Positions 43,713-52,719 are shown, counted from the stretch's first letter. The stretch: 64,000 nucleotides of DNA from Aquimarina sp. MAR_2010_214 (GCF_002846555.1 NZ_PJMS01000001.1:3038001-3102000); one strand, 5' to 3'. A program made the numbers and translations. The notes: generated by a model not told the origin, from the sequence alone.

Positions 43713-45434
43713 ATGGAAATTTTAACAGATAATACTAAGCAGATTTTGCAAGATCGCTATCTTTTGAAAGATGATCAAGGAGCTATAGTAGAAACTCCTA
43801 AGGAACTGTTCTGGCGTGTTGCTAAATTTGTAGCTTCTGCAGAAAATGAAATAGATAGAGTAACGTGGGAAGCACGTTTTTATAACCTGTTGTCTAACCT
43901 TAATTTTTTGCCTAATTCTCCTACGTTGATGAATGCAGGTCTAACTAATGGGCAGTTGAGTGCTTGTTTTGTATTGCCTATAGAAGATAGTCTGGAAGAT
44001 ATCTTTACAACCCTTAAAAATGCTGCTTTAATCCATCAGAGTGGAGGAGGTACAGGTTTTAATTTTTCGAAATTACGCCCTAAAAATGATTGGTTAACAT
44101 CATCAAAGGGTACTTCATCGGGGCCAGTTGCTTTTATGAAAATTTATGATGCAGCTACAGAATATGTAAAACAAGGCGGCAAACGAAGAGGAGCCAATAT
44201 GGGGATTCTAAATATTGATCATCCTGATATTGAAGAGTTCATTAATTCAAAATCTGATAATCAGGCAATTAGTAATTTCAATATTTCTGTTGGAATTACG
44301 GATGACTTTATGAATGCTGTAGAAAAGGATTTGAATTGGAACCTTATTAATCCGCGAACAAGGAATATTGAGAAAACCATAAAAGCTTCAACCTTATGGC
44401 AAAATATTGTGCAACAAGCCTGGAAAACAGGTGATCCAGGATTGATATATTTAGATACTATAAATAAATATAACCCTTTACCAAATTCAGGAAAAATACA
44501 AAGCACGAATCCGTGTGGTGAGGTTCCTTTGCTAGATTACGAAAGCTGTAATCTGGGGTCTATAAATCTTTCGAAAATGGTCATAGATACTTCAAATAAA
44601 ACTCAAGTTGATTGGAATACATTGAAGGATACTGTTACTATTGCTGTTCGATTTTTGGATAATGTGATAAGTGTAAATCATTATTTGTTGCCAGAAATTG
44701 AAAGAATAACAAAAGCTCATAGAAAAATCGGATTAGGAGTCATGGGTTGGGCTGAGTTACTAATAAAATTAGAAATTCCTTATGCTGCTGATCAAGCAGT
44801 GCAATTGGCAGAAAAACTCATGAAGTTTATTAAAGAATGTAGTTATAGCGCTTCTTGTGAACTGGCTAAAGAAAAAGGAATATATCCAGTATTGGAATCT
44901 AGTATTCATTATAATGATATAGACCTACGTAATGCTACATGTAATAGTATTGCACCTACAGGAACAATTTCGGTAATAGCAAATACTTCTTATTCAATCG
45001 AACCATTATTTGCCCTGGCATATGATCGAGTTGGAATTCTTGGCGGTAAAAAACAGACAGAAATAAATTCTTTGTTCGTTAATAAAATGAAGACCTTAGG
45101 GTTATGGAACAAAGAAGTTAAAAAACATATATTAAAACATGGAAATATCAAAGGCTGTAATGAGGTTCCTAATTGGGTGAAGAAGCTCTTTGAAACAAGC
45201 TTAGAAATTCCTTGGAACTATCATTTGTTACATCAAAAAGCTTTTCAGAAATATACAGATAATGCAGTTTCTAAAACTATTAACCTGCCTAAAAATGCAA
45301 CAATTGAAGATGTTTCAAAAATTTATCATACCGCATGGGCATATGGATTGAAAGGTATAACGATTTATCGTTACGGGAGTAAAAACCATCAGGTACTTCA
45401 GAAATGTAATCTCAATACCAGTAATGGATGTTAG
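43713..45434 (+). CDS. nrdJ: Adenosylcobalamin-dependent (class II) ribonucleotide reductase
   Basis: 573 residues. Motifs: FLPNSPTLMNAG, LSACFVLPIEDS, GGGTGFNFSKLRP, the catalytic loop NPCGEVPLLDYESCNLGSIN (Cys and Glu of the thiyl mechanism), and ATCNSIAPTGTIS. The C-terminal tail ends CNLNTSNGC, a Cys pair fitting the re-reduction tail. The enzyme makes deoxynucleotides without oxygen, using B12. It is at the end of the toroid/ATPase operon and meets the SDR gene tail to tail with no gap. Confidence 0.93.
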   Translation: MEILTDNTKQILQDRYLLKDDQGAIVETPKELFWRVAKFVASAENEIDRVTWEARFYNLLSNLNFLPNSPTLMNAGLTNGQLSACFVLPIEDSLEDIFTTLKNAALIHQSGGGTGFNFSKLRPKNDWLTSSKGTSSGPVAFMKIYDAATEYVKQGGKRRGANMGILNIDHPDIEEFINSKSDNQAISNFNISVGITDDFMNAVEKDLNWNLINPRTRNIEKTIKASTLWQNIVQQAWKTGDPGLIYLDTINKYNPLPNSGKIQSTNPCGEVPLLDYESCNLGSINLSKMVIDTSNKTQVDWNTLKDTVTIAVRFLDNVISVNHYLLPEIERITKAHRKIGLGVMGWAELLIKLEIPYAADQAVQLAEKLMKFIKECSYSASCELAKEKGIYPVLESSIHYNDIDLRNATCNSIAPTGTISVIANTSYSIEPLFALAYDRVGILGGKKQTEINSLFVNKMKTLGLWNKEVKKHILKHGNIKGCNEVPNWVKKLFETSLEIPWNYHLLHQKAFQKYTDNAVSKTINLPKNATIEDVSKIYHTAWAYGLKGITIYRYGSKNHQVLQKCNLNTSNGC

Positions 45435-46193
45435 TTAAGCATTCATTCCACCATCAATCACGTGTGTAGTTCCAGTGATGTATTTACTTTGATCAGAAGC
45501 CAAAAAGAGTACTAATTCACCGATTTCATTAGCTTCTGCATACCTTCCAAAAGGTATGTTAGCTTCAAAACCTTTCTGAACTTCTTTTGGGTTATCTGGC
45601 GAGATATTTTTTTCGATATCACGCATCATCCTTGTATTTACAGGCCCTGGGTGTATGGTGTTTACTCTAATACCTCGATCTGCATTTTCTAATGCTGCCG
45701 TTCGCATGATACCTATAACAGCATGTTTGCTGGCTACATAGGCTCCCAACCCTTTAAATCCCTTAAGACCAGCAACCGATGATGTAATTATTACACTCCC
45801 TCCATTAGACATTTTTGGTATAACGTGTTGACAACCTAGCCAAACACCTTTTAAGTTTATAGCAATAACTTTATCAAAAATATCTTCTGGGTAGTCTACA
45901 ATATGTTTTGATGCCCCTTCAATCCCTGCATTATTGAAAAAGATATCGATTTTACCAAAAATCGATAATGTTTCTGAAATATAGTTTTGAGTGTCTTCGG
46001 ATTTTGAGACATCAGCGACACAGTATTTTACATTTGAATTATCAAGTTCTTTTACCACATTTTTTAGAGTGTTTTCTGTTCTTCCTACGAGCATTATTTT
46101 TGCTCCTTGATCAAGAAATAGTTTCGCGGTTGCTTTGCCTATACCACCGCTACCTCCTGTGATTATTGCTACTTTGTTTTTTAATGAGTCCAT
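45435..46193 (-). CDS. SDR-family oxidoreductase
   Basis: 252 residues, classical short-chain dehydrogenase. The TGGSGGIGKA cofactor loop, NNAG, catalytic SS...YVASK (Tyr, Lys) and the C-terminal ITGTTHVIDGGMNA are all present. The Asp/Arg pattern after the second strand (MLVGRTEN) suggests NADP preference. It is the second gene of a minus-strand pair behind the WG-repeat gene, with the predicted regulon promoter at 46853-46896. Confidence 0.92.
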   Translation of the reverse strand: MDSLKNKVAIITGGSGGIGKATAKLFLDQGAKIMLVGRTENTLKNVVKELDNSNVKYCVADVSKSEDTQNYISETLSIFGKIDIFFNNAGIEGASKHIVDYPEDIFDKVIAINLKGVWLGCQHVIPKMSNGGSVIITSSVAGLKGFKGLGAYVASKHAVIGIMRTAALENADRGIRVNTIHPGPVNTRMMRDIEKNISPDNPKEVQKGFEANIPFGRYAEANEIGELVLFLASDQSKYITGTTHVIDGGMNA

Positions 46194-46208
46194 TTTGTGG
46201 GTTTATTA

Positions 46209-46826
46209 TTAATTCGATTTCTTCAATCTATGTATTTGTAAACCCTTATCTTTTGTCTTCATAACTGCAAGATTTGAGGATAAAATATGAGACTGTATTG
46301 CTGGAGGAGTTTTTATAGTTGTTTTTTTGAAATCTATGTGAATTGGACCTACTAGATAGGCTTTCTCATTTCCTAGAGTATCAATTACTACTTCATTATA
46401 AGTATAAGAAACTACATTTTTACCCAGAATTTTATTTTCTCCGAGCTTTTCTTTTTCTAATTTGAGTACAATGGCATGACCTTGATCAAAATTAATAGCA
46501 TTGATATACTCTGGCTTTATAGTTATCTTTCCTTTGATATCTATATATCCATAATAATGTACCTCTTCAACCATTTGTTTTATAATACATTTACCTCCTT
46601 TGAAAAGAGGATATGATTGTTTACCAATGGTAGTGGTTACCAGATCATCTCTATAATCAATTACAATTTCTCCTTTTGGATTTATAAAGGCCCATTTACC
46701 ATCTTTTTTTATTGCTGCCAGTTTTTCATGAAAGGGAGTAATTTCATCTATATCAGTGATGATTTGTGCTTTTGATGTAAAGGATAATAATATTACACAG
46801 GTTATAAAAAGAAATGAATTTTTCAT
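46209..46826 (-). CDS. Secreted WG-repeat-like protein
   Basis: 205 residues with a signal peptide (MKNSFLFITCVILLSFTSKAQ). KDGKWAFINPKGEIVI and YYGYIDIKGKITIKPEYINAI are WG/KWG-type beta repeats. The C-terminal third is unlike the repeats. It heads the two-gene minus-strand unit with the SDR and starts from a Crp/Fnr-like promoter. Confidence 0.75.
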   Translation of the reverse strand: MKNSFLFITCVILLSFTSKAQIITDIDEITPFHEKLAAIKKDGKWAFINPKGEIVIDYRDDLVTTTIGKQSYPLFKGGKCIIKQMVEEVHYYGYIDIKGKITIKPEYINAINFDQGHAIVLKLEKEKLGENKILGKNVVSYTYNEVVIDTLGNEKAYLVGPIHIDFKKTTIKTPPAIQSHILSSNLAVMKTKDKGLQIHRLKKSN

Positions 46827-46852
46827 GATATATGCTTTTATAGTTTATGATC

Positions 46853-46896
46853 TAAAGTTATTATCAGTAAGGCTGTTATAAAATGATATTAGTCAT
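46853..46896 (-). promoter_or_regulatory. Crp/Fnr-like site plus -7 for the WG-repeat/SDR unit
   Basis: ATGAT-ATTA-GTCAT (46883-46896). On the minus strand, 22 bases on, is TAACTTTA (46860 to 46853), one mismatch to TAnnTTTG. The gene start is at 46826. Confidence 0.6.
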
Positions 46897-46938
46897 TTAT
46901 TTCAGATTTTATTTAACAAACCTGTATAAAAGTAAAGC

Positions 46939-46981
46939 TGATATTACTCATATTTTAGTAAGAAGAGATGATGTAATTTTC
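46939..46981 (+). promoter_or_regulatory. Degenerate Crp/Fnr-like site before the 47147 gene
   Basis: TGAT-ATTA-CTCA (46939-46950) with TAATTTTC (46974-46981) at the same 22-base offset from the 14-bp site. One half-site base is off and the leader would be about 160 bases, so support is weaker. The remainder of the 320-base gap holds nothing else I recognise. Confidence 0.35.
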
Positions 46982-47146
46982 ATTAGGAATTATAAAAGCA
47001 GAAATCAAGATGAAAATGGGGTTATTATTCTGCGTATTGATTAAGAGATATTTATGATTATAAAAATGATTTTTAGCCAAATTCTGAGATTATCGAATTT
47101 TGAAGGAATACAATATTCACTCCTCTATTCTTAAAAAAACTGAACA

Positions 47147-47755
47147 ATGAAAAAAATTATAATCCCATCATTCTTTTTATTTATAATATTTGGGTTATTT
47201 GAAGATATATATGCTCAAACTACTTTGCCACACCATACTAAAGAGAAATATGAAAAGACAAAGACTTTTAATCCAAAAAAAATTGCGATTATAGGTATGA
47301 CAGACAATCTTGAAGCTCGTAAAGCTTTTGAATCAAAAATGGAAGAAAGACTAATAAGTTATCATATAGATGCATACCAAAGTATAAGTATTTCCTCTGT
47401 GGTTTTTACAAAAATAGAAAAAGCTGAAGAAGAACTTAATGAGCTAATTGAAATAATAACCAAAAGAGGATATGATAGTTTTATGATAACTGCAGTAACG
47501 GGAGTGGAGGAGAAAAGAGAAGATGCTGAAGGGTATTTTGGAACATATAAAGTATATCATTTAGAAACCGATATTTATATGATTAGAAGTAAGGATATGC
47601 CACTATTATGGGGCATGTGTCTTGATATTTATGACTATCAATTGGTAGAGCTTAAAATCGAAGATTATGTAAATTCCATCATTATGCAAATGGAATATGA
47701 AGGTCTACTGATTAAAAATAATCAAAGAGAAGTATTCCCTTTAACTACCAATTAA
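47147..47755 (+). CDS. Secreted hypothetical protein, paralogue of 48373 product
   Basis: 202 residues with a signal peptide (MKKIIIPSFFLFIIFGLFEDIYAQ). The body shares a pattern with the lipoprotein at 48373: FNPKKIAIIGMTDNLEARKAFE here, FKPKKLLILGVTQNLTARKIFE there (each shortened). Later both have TEEEINTL/AEEELNEL, the GFD/GYD and ISVVKGVDEKK/TAVTGVEEKR segments, YKVYHLE/YKVYHVE and a C-terminal EYVNTIISRL/DYVNSIIMQM. It looks like an alpha/beta envelope protein. No lipobox here, unlike the paralogue. Confidence 0.65.
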   Translation: MKKIIIPSFFLFIIFGLFEDIYAQTTLPHHTKEKYEKTKTFNPKKIAIIGMTDNLEARKAFESKMEERLISYHIDAYQSISISSVVFTKIEKAEEELNELIEIITKRGYDSFMITAVTGVEEKREDAEGYFGTYKVYHLETDIYMIRSKDMPLLWGMCLDIYDYQLVELKIEDYVNSIIMQMEYEGLLIKNNQREVFPLTTN

Positions 47756-47763
47756 TATTTATC

Positions 47764-47807
47764 CTGACTATTATCATTTTTTCTTGAAGGAGAGTTCAAT
47801 ACTTTTA
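47764..47807 (+). promoter_or_regulatory. Crp/Fnr-like site plus -7 before the 47830 operon
   Basis: CTGAC-TATT-ATCAT (47764-47777), 22 bases, then TACTTTTA (47800-47807), one mismatch to TAnnTTTG. The gene starts at 47830. Confidence 0.55.
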
Positions 47808-47829
47808 GTTTTCAACAAATCAAAGAGAA

Positions 47830-48345
47830 ATGAAGCTTTTAAAAAAAATATCATTAATCGTTTTGGCTATTATCATCATATTATTTCTGTGGGCAACATG
47901 GTATAAATATGAGTATGCCATGGAAGAATCAAAGACCTTTCAGGTAAATTCTCCAGATTTTGAAAAAAGACTTTTGATCGCTACACAAGGAAGTGTTTTT
48001 AAAGATTCTATTACCAATAGAATAGTAAACCAGTATAAATCAGATTCTATATTTATTAAAGTTATAGATATTTCTTCTTTAACTGATGTTGATCCGCAAA
48101 ACTATACAGCTATTTTATTGATCCATACCTGGGAGAATTGGAAACCACCTTATGTTATTAGGCAATTTATAGAAAGAACAGATGATCAGCAGGATAAAAT
48201 AGTGGTATTAACGACATCCGGAGGGGGTACCTATCAAATGCCAGAAATAGATGCGATAACTGGAGAGTCTAATCTTGAAGAGATATCAATTTTTGTAGAT
48301 AAGATCATTGATAGACTAGAATTAAAATTAAGACTTAAGGACTGA
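47830..48345 (+). CDS. Membrane-anchored flavodoxin-like domain protein
   Basis: 171 residues. One N-terminal helix (LIVLAIIIILFLWATWY) anchors a domain with alternating strands and helices: LLIATQGSVFKDSITNRIV, AILLIHTWENWKPP, KIVVLTTSGGG. This fits a flavodoxin-like fold, but the phosphate loop (TQGSVFKDS) is poor, so FMN binding is uncertain. The 27-base gap to the next gene suggests an operon. Confidence 0.6.
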   Translation: MKLLKKISLIVLAIIIILFLWATWYKYEYAMEESKTFQVNSPDFEKRLLIATQGSVFKDSITNRIVNQYKSDSIFIKVIDISSLTDVDPQNYTAILLIHTWENWKPPYVIRQFIERTDDQQDKIVVLTTSGGGTYQMPEIDAITGESNLEEISIFVDKIIDRLELKLRLKD

Positions 48346-48372
48346 CTATTATTAATTTAAAGATTAAAAATC

Positions 48373-49005
48373 ATGAGGAAAGTAATATACATATTGATTA
48401 TAGTAATGTTATCAAGTTGTTCTTCGGTTCGAGTAGTTGATAGTTGGAAAAATGATGAAATATTGGTTTTTAAACCCAAAAAATTATTGATTTTGGGAGT
48501 AACTCAAAACCTTACGGCACGTAAGATTTTTGAAGAGGAACTGAAAAATGAATTCATGAAACATAATATTAATGCTTATGTGAGTACAGATATTTTTGAT
48601 ACTTCATTTACAGATTCTCAAAAAACTGAAGAAGAAATTAATACTTTGGTTAATGAGCTTTCAGGAAAAGGGTTTGATGCCGTAATCATAAGTGTTGTTA
48701 AGGGAGTTGATGAAAAAAAGAACTATAGTCAAGGGTATTATAATGTAGGGTATAGCTGGAGGAGATTTGGGAGGTATTACTACACCTATCAAGATATATA
48801 TTATAATCCCGGATATTATAGTGAATATAAAGTATATCATGTAGAAGCTTCGATTTATAATATTAATGAAGGTGATGATAAATCATTAGTTTGGGTCGGT
48901 GCTTTAGATATTGTTGATCCTCAAACGATATCAACTACTGTTAAAGAATATGTGAACACTATTATATCAAGATTAGAAATAGATCGGGTAATAACTAGAA
49001 TCTAA
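48373..49005 (+). CDS. Hypothetical lipoprotein, paralogue of 47147 product
   Basis: 210 residues. Signal ends LSSCSS (lipid Cys16). It differs from its paralogue by an inserted Tyr/Gly-rich loop (YSQGYYNVGYSWRRFGRYYY). The core carries FKPKKLLILGVTQ and VKEYVNTIISRLE. Family not recognised; resembles small periplasmic lipoproteins related to DUF4136-type folds. Confidence 0.65.
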   Translation: MRKVIYILIIVMLSSCSSVRVVDSWKNDEILVFKPKKLLILGVTQNLTARKIFEEELKNEFMKHNINAYVSTDIFDTSFTDSQKTEEEINTLVNELSGKGFDAVIISVVKGVDEKKNYSQGYYNVGYSWRRFGRYYYTYQDIYYNPGYYSEYKVYHVEASIYNINEGDDKSLVWVGALDIVDPQTISTTVKEYVNTIISRLEIDRVITRI

Positions 49006-49036
49006 ATATCGATTATTATAAACACTACACGATGAT

Positions 49037-49624
49037 ATGAAAGTCATAAGGAATATAATGGTTAGTATTTTATTTTTGATGTGCATTGGTTTATCCTTTG
49101 CACAAGACCGATGGTCGGTAGAATTTAGACCAGGTTTAAATTTCCCTACTCAAAATATAGGCAATGTAAACCTAGGGATTGGATTTGGCTTCGACGCTAC
49201 AGTATCATACCGTTTTGTGCCTCATTTTACAGGTTACGTAGGTTGGGGATGGAGTCAATTTCAATCAGACGAACCTTTTGGGGAAAGTAGTATGTATTTT
49301 GAAGAAACGGGTTACACATTTGGTGTTCAGTTTACTTATCCTATTAATGATACCAGATTATCATATCTAATAAGATCTGGTTTTATTTATAATTGTATAG
49401 AGATTGAAAACAATAATGAAAACACAACTGTTAAAACTGATCATAGCTTAGGTTGGCAAATAGGAGTAGGGATAGATTATAAACTTGATGATAGATGGAG
49501 CTTACGACCAATGTTGGGATATAGCTCACTTTCAAGTGATATTGAAACAAATATATTGACTACCAATCTGGATCTTAATTACATCTCCTTTGGAGTAGGT
49601 ATATTATGGGGATTTTGGAAATAA
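49037..49624 (+). CDS. Outer-membrane beta-barrel protein (porin-like)
   Basis: 195 residues with a signal peptide (VSILFLMCIGLSFAQ). Eight or so amphipathic strands include FRPGLNFPTQNIGNVNLGIG, TGYVGWGWSQF, SLGWQIGVGIDYKLDDRWSL and the terminal YISFGVGILWGFWK, aromatic at the C-terminus. The pattern matches the opacity/OmpW-like eight-stranded barrels. It is the last gene of the 47830 operon. Confidence 0.78.
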   Translation: MKVIRNIMVSILFLMCIGLSFAQDRWSVEFRPGLNFPTQNIGNVNLGIGFGFDATVSYRFVPHFTGYVGWGWSQFQSDEPFGESSMYFEETGYTFGVQFTYPINDTRLSYLIRSGFIYNCIEIENNNENTTVKTDHSLGWQIGVGIDYKLDDRWSLRPMLGYSSLSSDIETNILTTNLDLNYISFGVGILWGFWK

Positions 49625-49935
49625 TGAATTACATGAAAATAGTATTGATATATATAATAATAGTTCATGAGTTAACCCATCTTATGAGTTTTGTTAAAGC
49701 ATTTTAGATAGCAGAAATCAGCCACAAACATATCAAAATATGACTAAGTTACTTAACGTGTTCTGGTTACTCATATCTGTTTTATTTATTACTTCTGTAA
49801 AAAAAAGTAGTCTACACTAGAAATAATTTGAATTATAATTTCGCAGATTCTTATAATCATATGTTGGTTACGCCAATATAAATGGTTGTTACCATACTCA
49901 TTAACAGCTTCTTTTTTTACTTTTAAAATCACTAA

Positions 49936-49980
49936 TGTAACTTTTGTTACAAACAGAATGATTATAAAATTCTAATTTCA
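49936..49980 (+). promoter_or_regulatory. Perfect palindrome TGTAAC-N4-GTTACA before the sulfite oxidase operon
   Basis: TGTAAC-TTTT-GTTACA at 49936-49951 is a perfect 16-bp palindrome. TAATTTCA (49973-49980) sits at the same centre-to -7 distance as in the island promoters, though it matches TAnnTTTG less well. The 430-base gap 49625-50054 holds no other feature I can support. Confidence 0.5.
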
Positions 49981-50054
49981 ATGATTAAAAATTGTTATAA
50001 TCAAGCATATAGTTTGATTACATCTGACCACTTAAAAACAATAAATTAAAACAG

Positions 50055-51275
50055 ATGAAACGACGAAATTTTGTTAAGAAAACTGTATTAGCTTCAATGG
50101 CGGCGGTTATAGGAGTAGATATTGTTTTTGGCAAGACCATGCCAAAAGGATACCATCCTATTGCTTTGCAAGATCAAGATCCTTATAAGATGTTCAATAA
50201 AGATAAAGCAATGGAAGTGCTTAATGATAAGCCATGGAATATTGAAGCAAAAGCACATTTATTAGATGATAAAATAACTCCTAATAAATATATGTTCGTA
50301 AGAAATAATGGTCTTATCCCTCAAAATATTGATGTTTCATCCTGGACATTGACCATAGATGGTGAATCTGTAAAACAACGGAAAATATATACTTTAGATG
50401 AGTTAAGATCAAAATTTCCTGAATATACGTATCAGCTTACCTTAGAATGTGGTGGTAATGGGCGTAGTGAGTTTGATCCTCCCGCTAAAGGAAATCAGTG
50501 GACCGTAGGAGCGGTATCTTGTGCCGAGTGGACAGGTATTAGGTTAAAAGATGTTCTAGAAGATGCCGGTATCAATGATGATGCAGTATATATAGGATAT
50601 CATGCTGCAGATATTCATTTAAGCGGCGACTCTAAAAAAGAACCAATCTCTAGAGGAGCACCTATGACAAAAGCATTACAAGATGAAACTTTATTAGCAT
50701 ACAAGATGAATGGAGAAGATATCCCGTTGGTTCATGGGTATCCTTTAAGATTAGTAGCAGGAGGGTGGCCAGCATCGGTTTCAGGAAAATGGGTGAATAG
50801 AATCAGCATACGTAATAAAGTACACGATGGTACCAAAATGACAGGAACCGCTTATCGGGTACCATGTGAGTCGGTCGCTCCGGGAGAAAAAGTAAAGGAC
50901 GAAGATATGTGTATCATAGAATCAATGCCTGTAAAATCTCTTATTACCTATCCAAAATCTGGTGCTATGATCAATTTAGGGAAAAAATTAAACATAAGAG
51001 GGCATGCCTGGGCTGGTGAGCTAGAGGTTGTCAAAACAGAATACTCAATTGATTTTGGAGCAACATGGAACGAATGCCCTGTAGAAAAACCAGTAAATAG
51101 ATTAGCATGGCAACATTTTTCGGCCTCTATAGATTTTCCGAAAAAAGGATATTATGAAATTTGGGTTCGAGCAACAGACACTCAAGGAATAAACCAACCT
51201 ATGATACTTCCGGGTTGGAACCCAAAAGGATATTTGAATAACGCCTGCCACCGTATAGCGGTAAAAGTGAAGTGA
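50055..51275 (+). CDS. Molybdopterin-dependent sulfite-oxidase-family enzyme
   Basis: 406 residues with a twin-arginine signal (MKRRNFVKK then a hydrophobic stretch). The Moco domain has the Cys ligand at C132 in LECGGNGR and substrate-site words SCAEWTGIRLKDVLEDAGI, GAPMTKALQDETLLAYKMNG and VHGYPLRLV. The C-terminal Mo-co dimerisation domain starts near 300 (KSGAMINLGKKLNIRGHAWAGE, shortened). It is expected in the periplasm. The adjoining cytochrome c would accept the electrons, as in SorAB sulfite dehydrogenases. Confidence 0.92.
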   Translation: MKRRNFVKKTVLASMAAVIGVDIVFGKTMPKGYHPIALQDQDPYKMFNKDKAMEVLNDKPWNIEAKAHLLDDKITPNKYMFVRNNGLIPQNIDVSSWTLTIDGESVKQRKIYTLDELRSKFPEYTYQLTLECGGNGRSEFDPPAKGNQWTVGAVSCAEWTGIRLKDVLEDAGINDDAVYIGYHAADIHLSGDSKKEPISRGAPMTKALQDETLLAYKMNGEDIPLVHGYPLRLVAGGWPASVSGKWVNRISIRNKVHDGTKMTGTAYRVPCESVAPGEKVKDEDMCIIESMPVKSLITYPKSGAMINLGKKLNIRGHAWAGELEVVKTEYSIDFGATWNECPVEKPVNRLAWQHFSASIDFPKKGYYEIWVRATDTQGINQPMILPGWNPKGYLNNACHRIAVKVK

Positions 51276-51280
51276 TAAAT

Positions 51281-51760
51281 ATGGATAATCAGACACAATT
51301 CAAGCAACAGATTAAAACCATTTATCGATTTCTACTAGTCGTATTTGCAGTGGTAGGATTGATTACCGTTGCCGGAATTTACCTGATTGTTGATCCAACA
51401 TTATCTGCATTTAGAAAAGTAGAGAAAGAATCTACTTATGTTACTATTTTAGAGGAAGAAGATGAAGATTTAGTAAAGAATGGTATTCATGTTAGAACAG
51501 GTTTTATCGATGCCGAAGGTTTGATGGTAGTAGTAAATAATTGTACCAATTGTCATTCTGCAAAACTGGTTATGCAAAACAGGATGAATCAAGAACGTTG
51601 GATTGCAACAATTCGATGGATGCAGGAAACACAAAATCTTTGGGACTTAGGAGGGAATGAAGAAATTATTGTTAACTACCTCGTTACTAACTATCCCCCA
51701 AAGAAAAAGGGAAGACGCGCAGTGTTAACAAATATAGAATGGTATGAATTACAGGATTAG
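51281..51760 (+). CDS. Membrane-anchored monohaem cytochrome c
   Basis: I start at ATG 51281; GTG 51272 overlapping the upstream stop is an alternative. About 160 residues. An N-terminal helix (FLLVVFAVVGLITVAGIYLIV) anchors a domain with the haem site CTNCH at 88-92 and candidate distal Met ligands further on (MNQERW, WMQET). It is next to the molybdoenzyme and overlaps the rhodanese gene by 17 bases. Confidence 0.88.
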   Translation: MDNQTQFKQQIKTIYRFLLVVFAVVGLITVAGIYLIVDPTLSAFRKVEKESTYVTILEEEDEDLVKNGIHVRTGFIDAEGLMVVVNNCTNCHSAKLVMQNRMNQERWIATIRWMQETQNLWDLGGNEEIIVNYLVTNYPPKKKGRRAVLTNIEWYELQD

Positions 51761-52715
51761 TTTGATTGTTATTATGGGGGTATTGATGTTTTCCTGTTCT
51801 AAAAACAAGGAAAAGGTTGATAAAACGACTACTTCTGTGATTGAAATCGAAACAAAAACCTATTTTAATTCTGAACATATTATAGAAGCTGAAGAATTAC
51901 TATCAATTACAACTAAAAACAATATAAAAATAGTAGATTTCAGAAAACCAGAAACCTATAATGAAGACCATATTAAAGGAGCACTAAATATCTGGCGAAC
52001 GGACATAGAAGATGCATCATATCCTTATAAAGGTATGATGGCTAAAAAAGAACAAATTGAAAATTTATTTAGTAAACTGGGAATTAAAAATGATGACATT
52101 CTAATAGTATATGATGATAAAGGAGGGTGTGATGCCGCTCGATTGTGGTGGGTGTTAAAAAATTATGATTTTGAATCCGTAAAACTATTAAATGGAGGAG
52201 TAAAGGCCTGGGGAAAAGCAGGAGGAACTATGACTAGAGAACCTGTTTTTGTAACTGCATCTAAGTTTACATTGCCTGCAAATAGTTCTTTCAGCTTGTG
52301 GATTGGTAAGGATGAGGTTATGAAGGTGCTAACCTCAGATAAAAATGATATCATTCTTGATACAAGAGATATGGACGAATTTAGTGGCAAAAGGCAAAAA
52401 ACAGGAGCTTATAAAGGGGGAAGAATTCCTAAAAGTATCCTTATTGATTGGGGGGAAGCTATTGATTATAGTGGCACCCAAAAATTTAAATCATTTACAG
52501 ATTTAGAACAGATTTATAATAGAATGGGCGTATCAAAAAATGACCTTGTTATTACATACTGCCATAGTGGAGTTAGATCTGCTCACACTAACTTTGTGTT
52601 AACAGAGTTACTAGGTTATAAAAATGTAAAAAATTATGATGGCTCTTGGGTAGAATGGAGCTATTTTGATGAGCTACCTTTTGAACAAGATAGTATAACT
52701 ATATTAAAAAAGTAA
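51744..52715 (+). CDS. Double-rhodanese sulfurtransferase, lipoprotein
   Basis: 323 residues. Lipid Cys18 lies in LMFSCSK. Two rhodanese domains are at about 45-165 and 185-318. The C-terminal active loop YCHSGVRS carries Cys273. The first domain has DDKGGCDAARLWW in the matching place and is probably structural. It would move sulfane sulfur in the periplasm, fitting a thiosulfate/sulfite pathway. It is sandwiched between cytochrome and hydroxylase genes. Confidence 0.9.
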   Translation: MNYRISLIVIMGVLMFSCSKNKEKVDKTTTSVIEIETKTYFNSEHIIEAEELLSITTKNNIKIVDFRKPETYNEDHIKGALNIWRTDIEDASYPYKGMMAKKEQIENLFSKLGIKNDDILIVYDDKGGCDAARLWWVLKNYDFESVKLLNGGVKAWGKAGGTMTREPVFVTASKFTLPANSSFSLWIGKDEVMKVLTSDKNDIILDTRDMDEFSGKRQKTGAYKGGRIPKSILIDWGEAIDYSGTQKFKSFTDLEQIYNRMGVSKNDLVITYCHSGVRSAHTNFVLTELLGYKNVKNYDGSWVEWSYFDELPFEQDSITILKK

Positions 52716-52719
52716 GATT

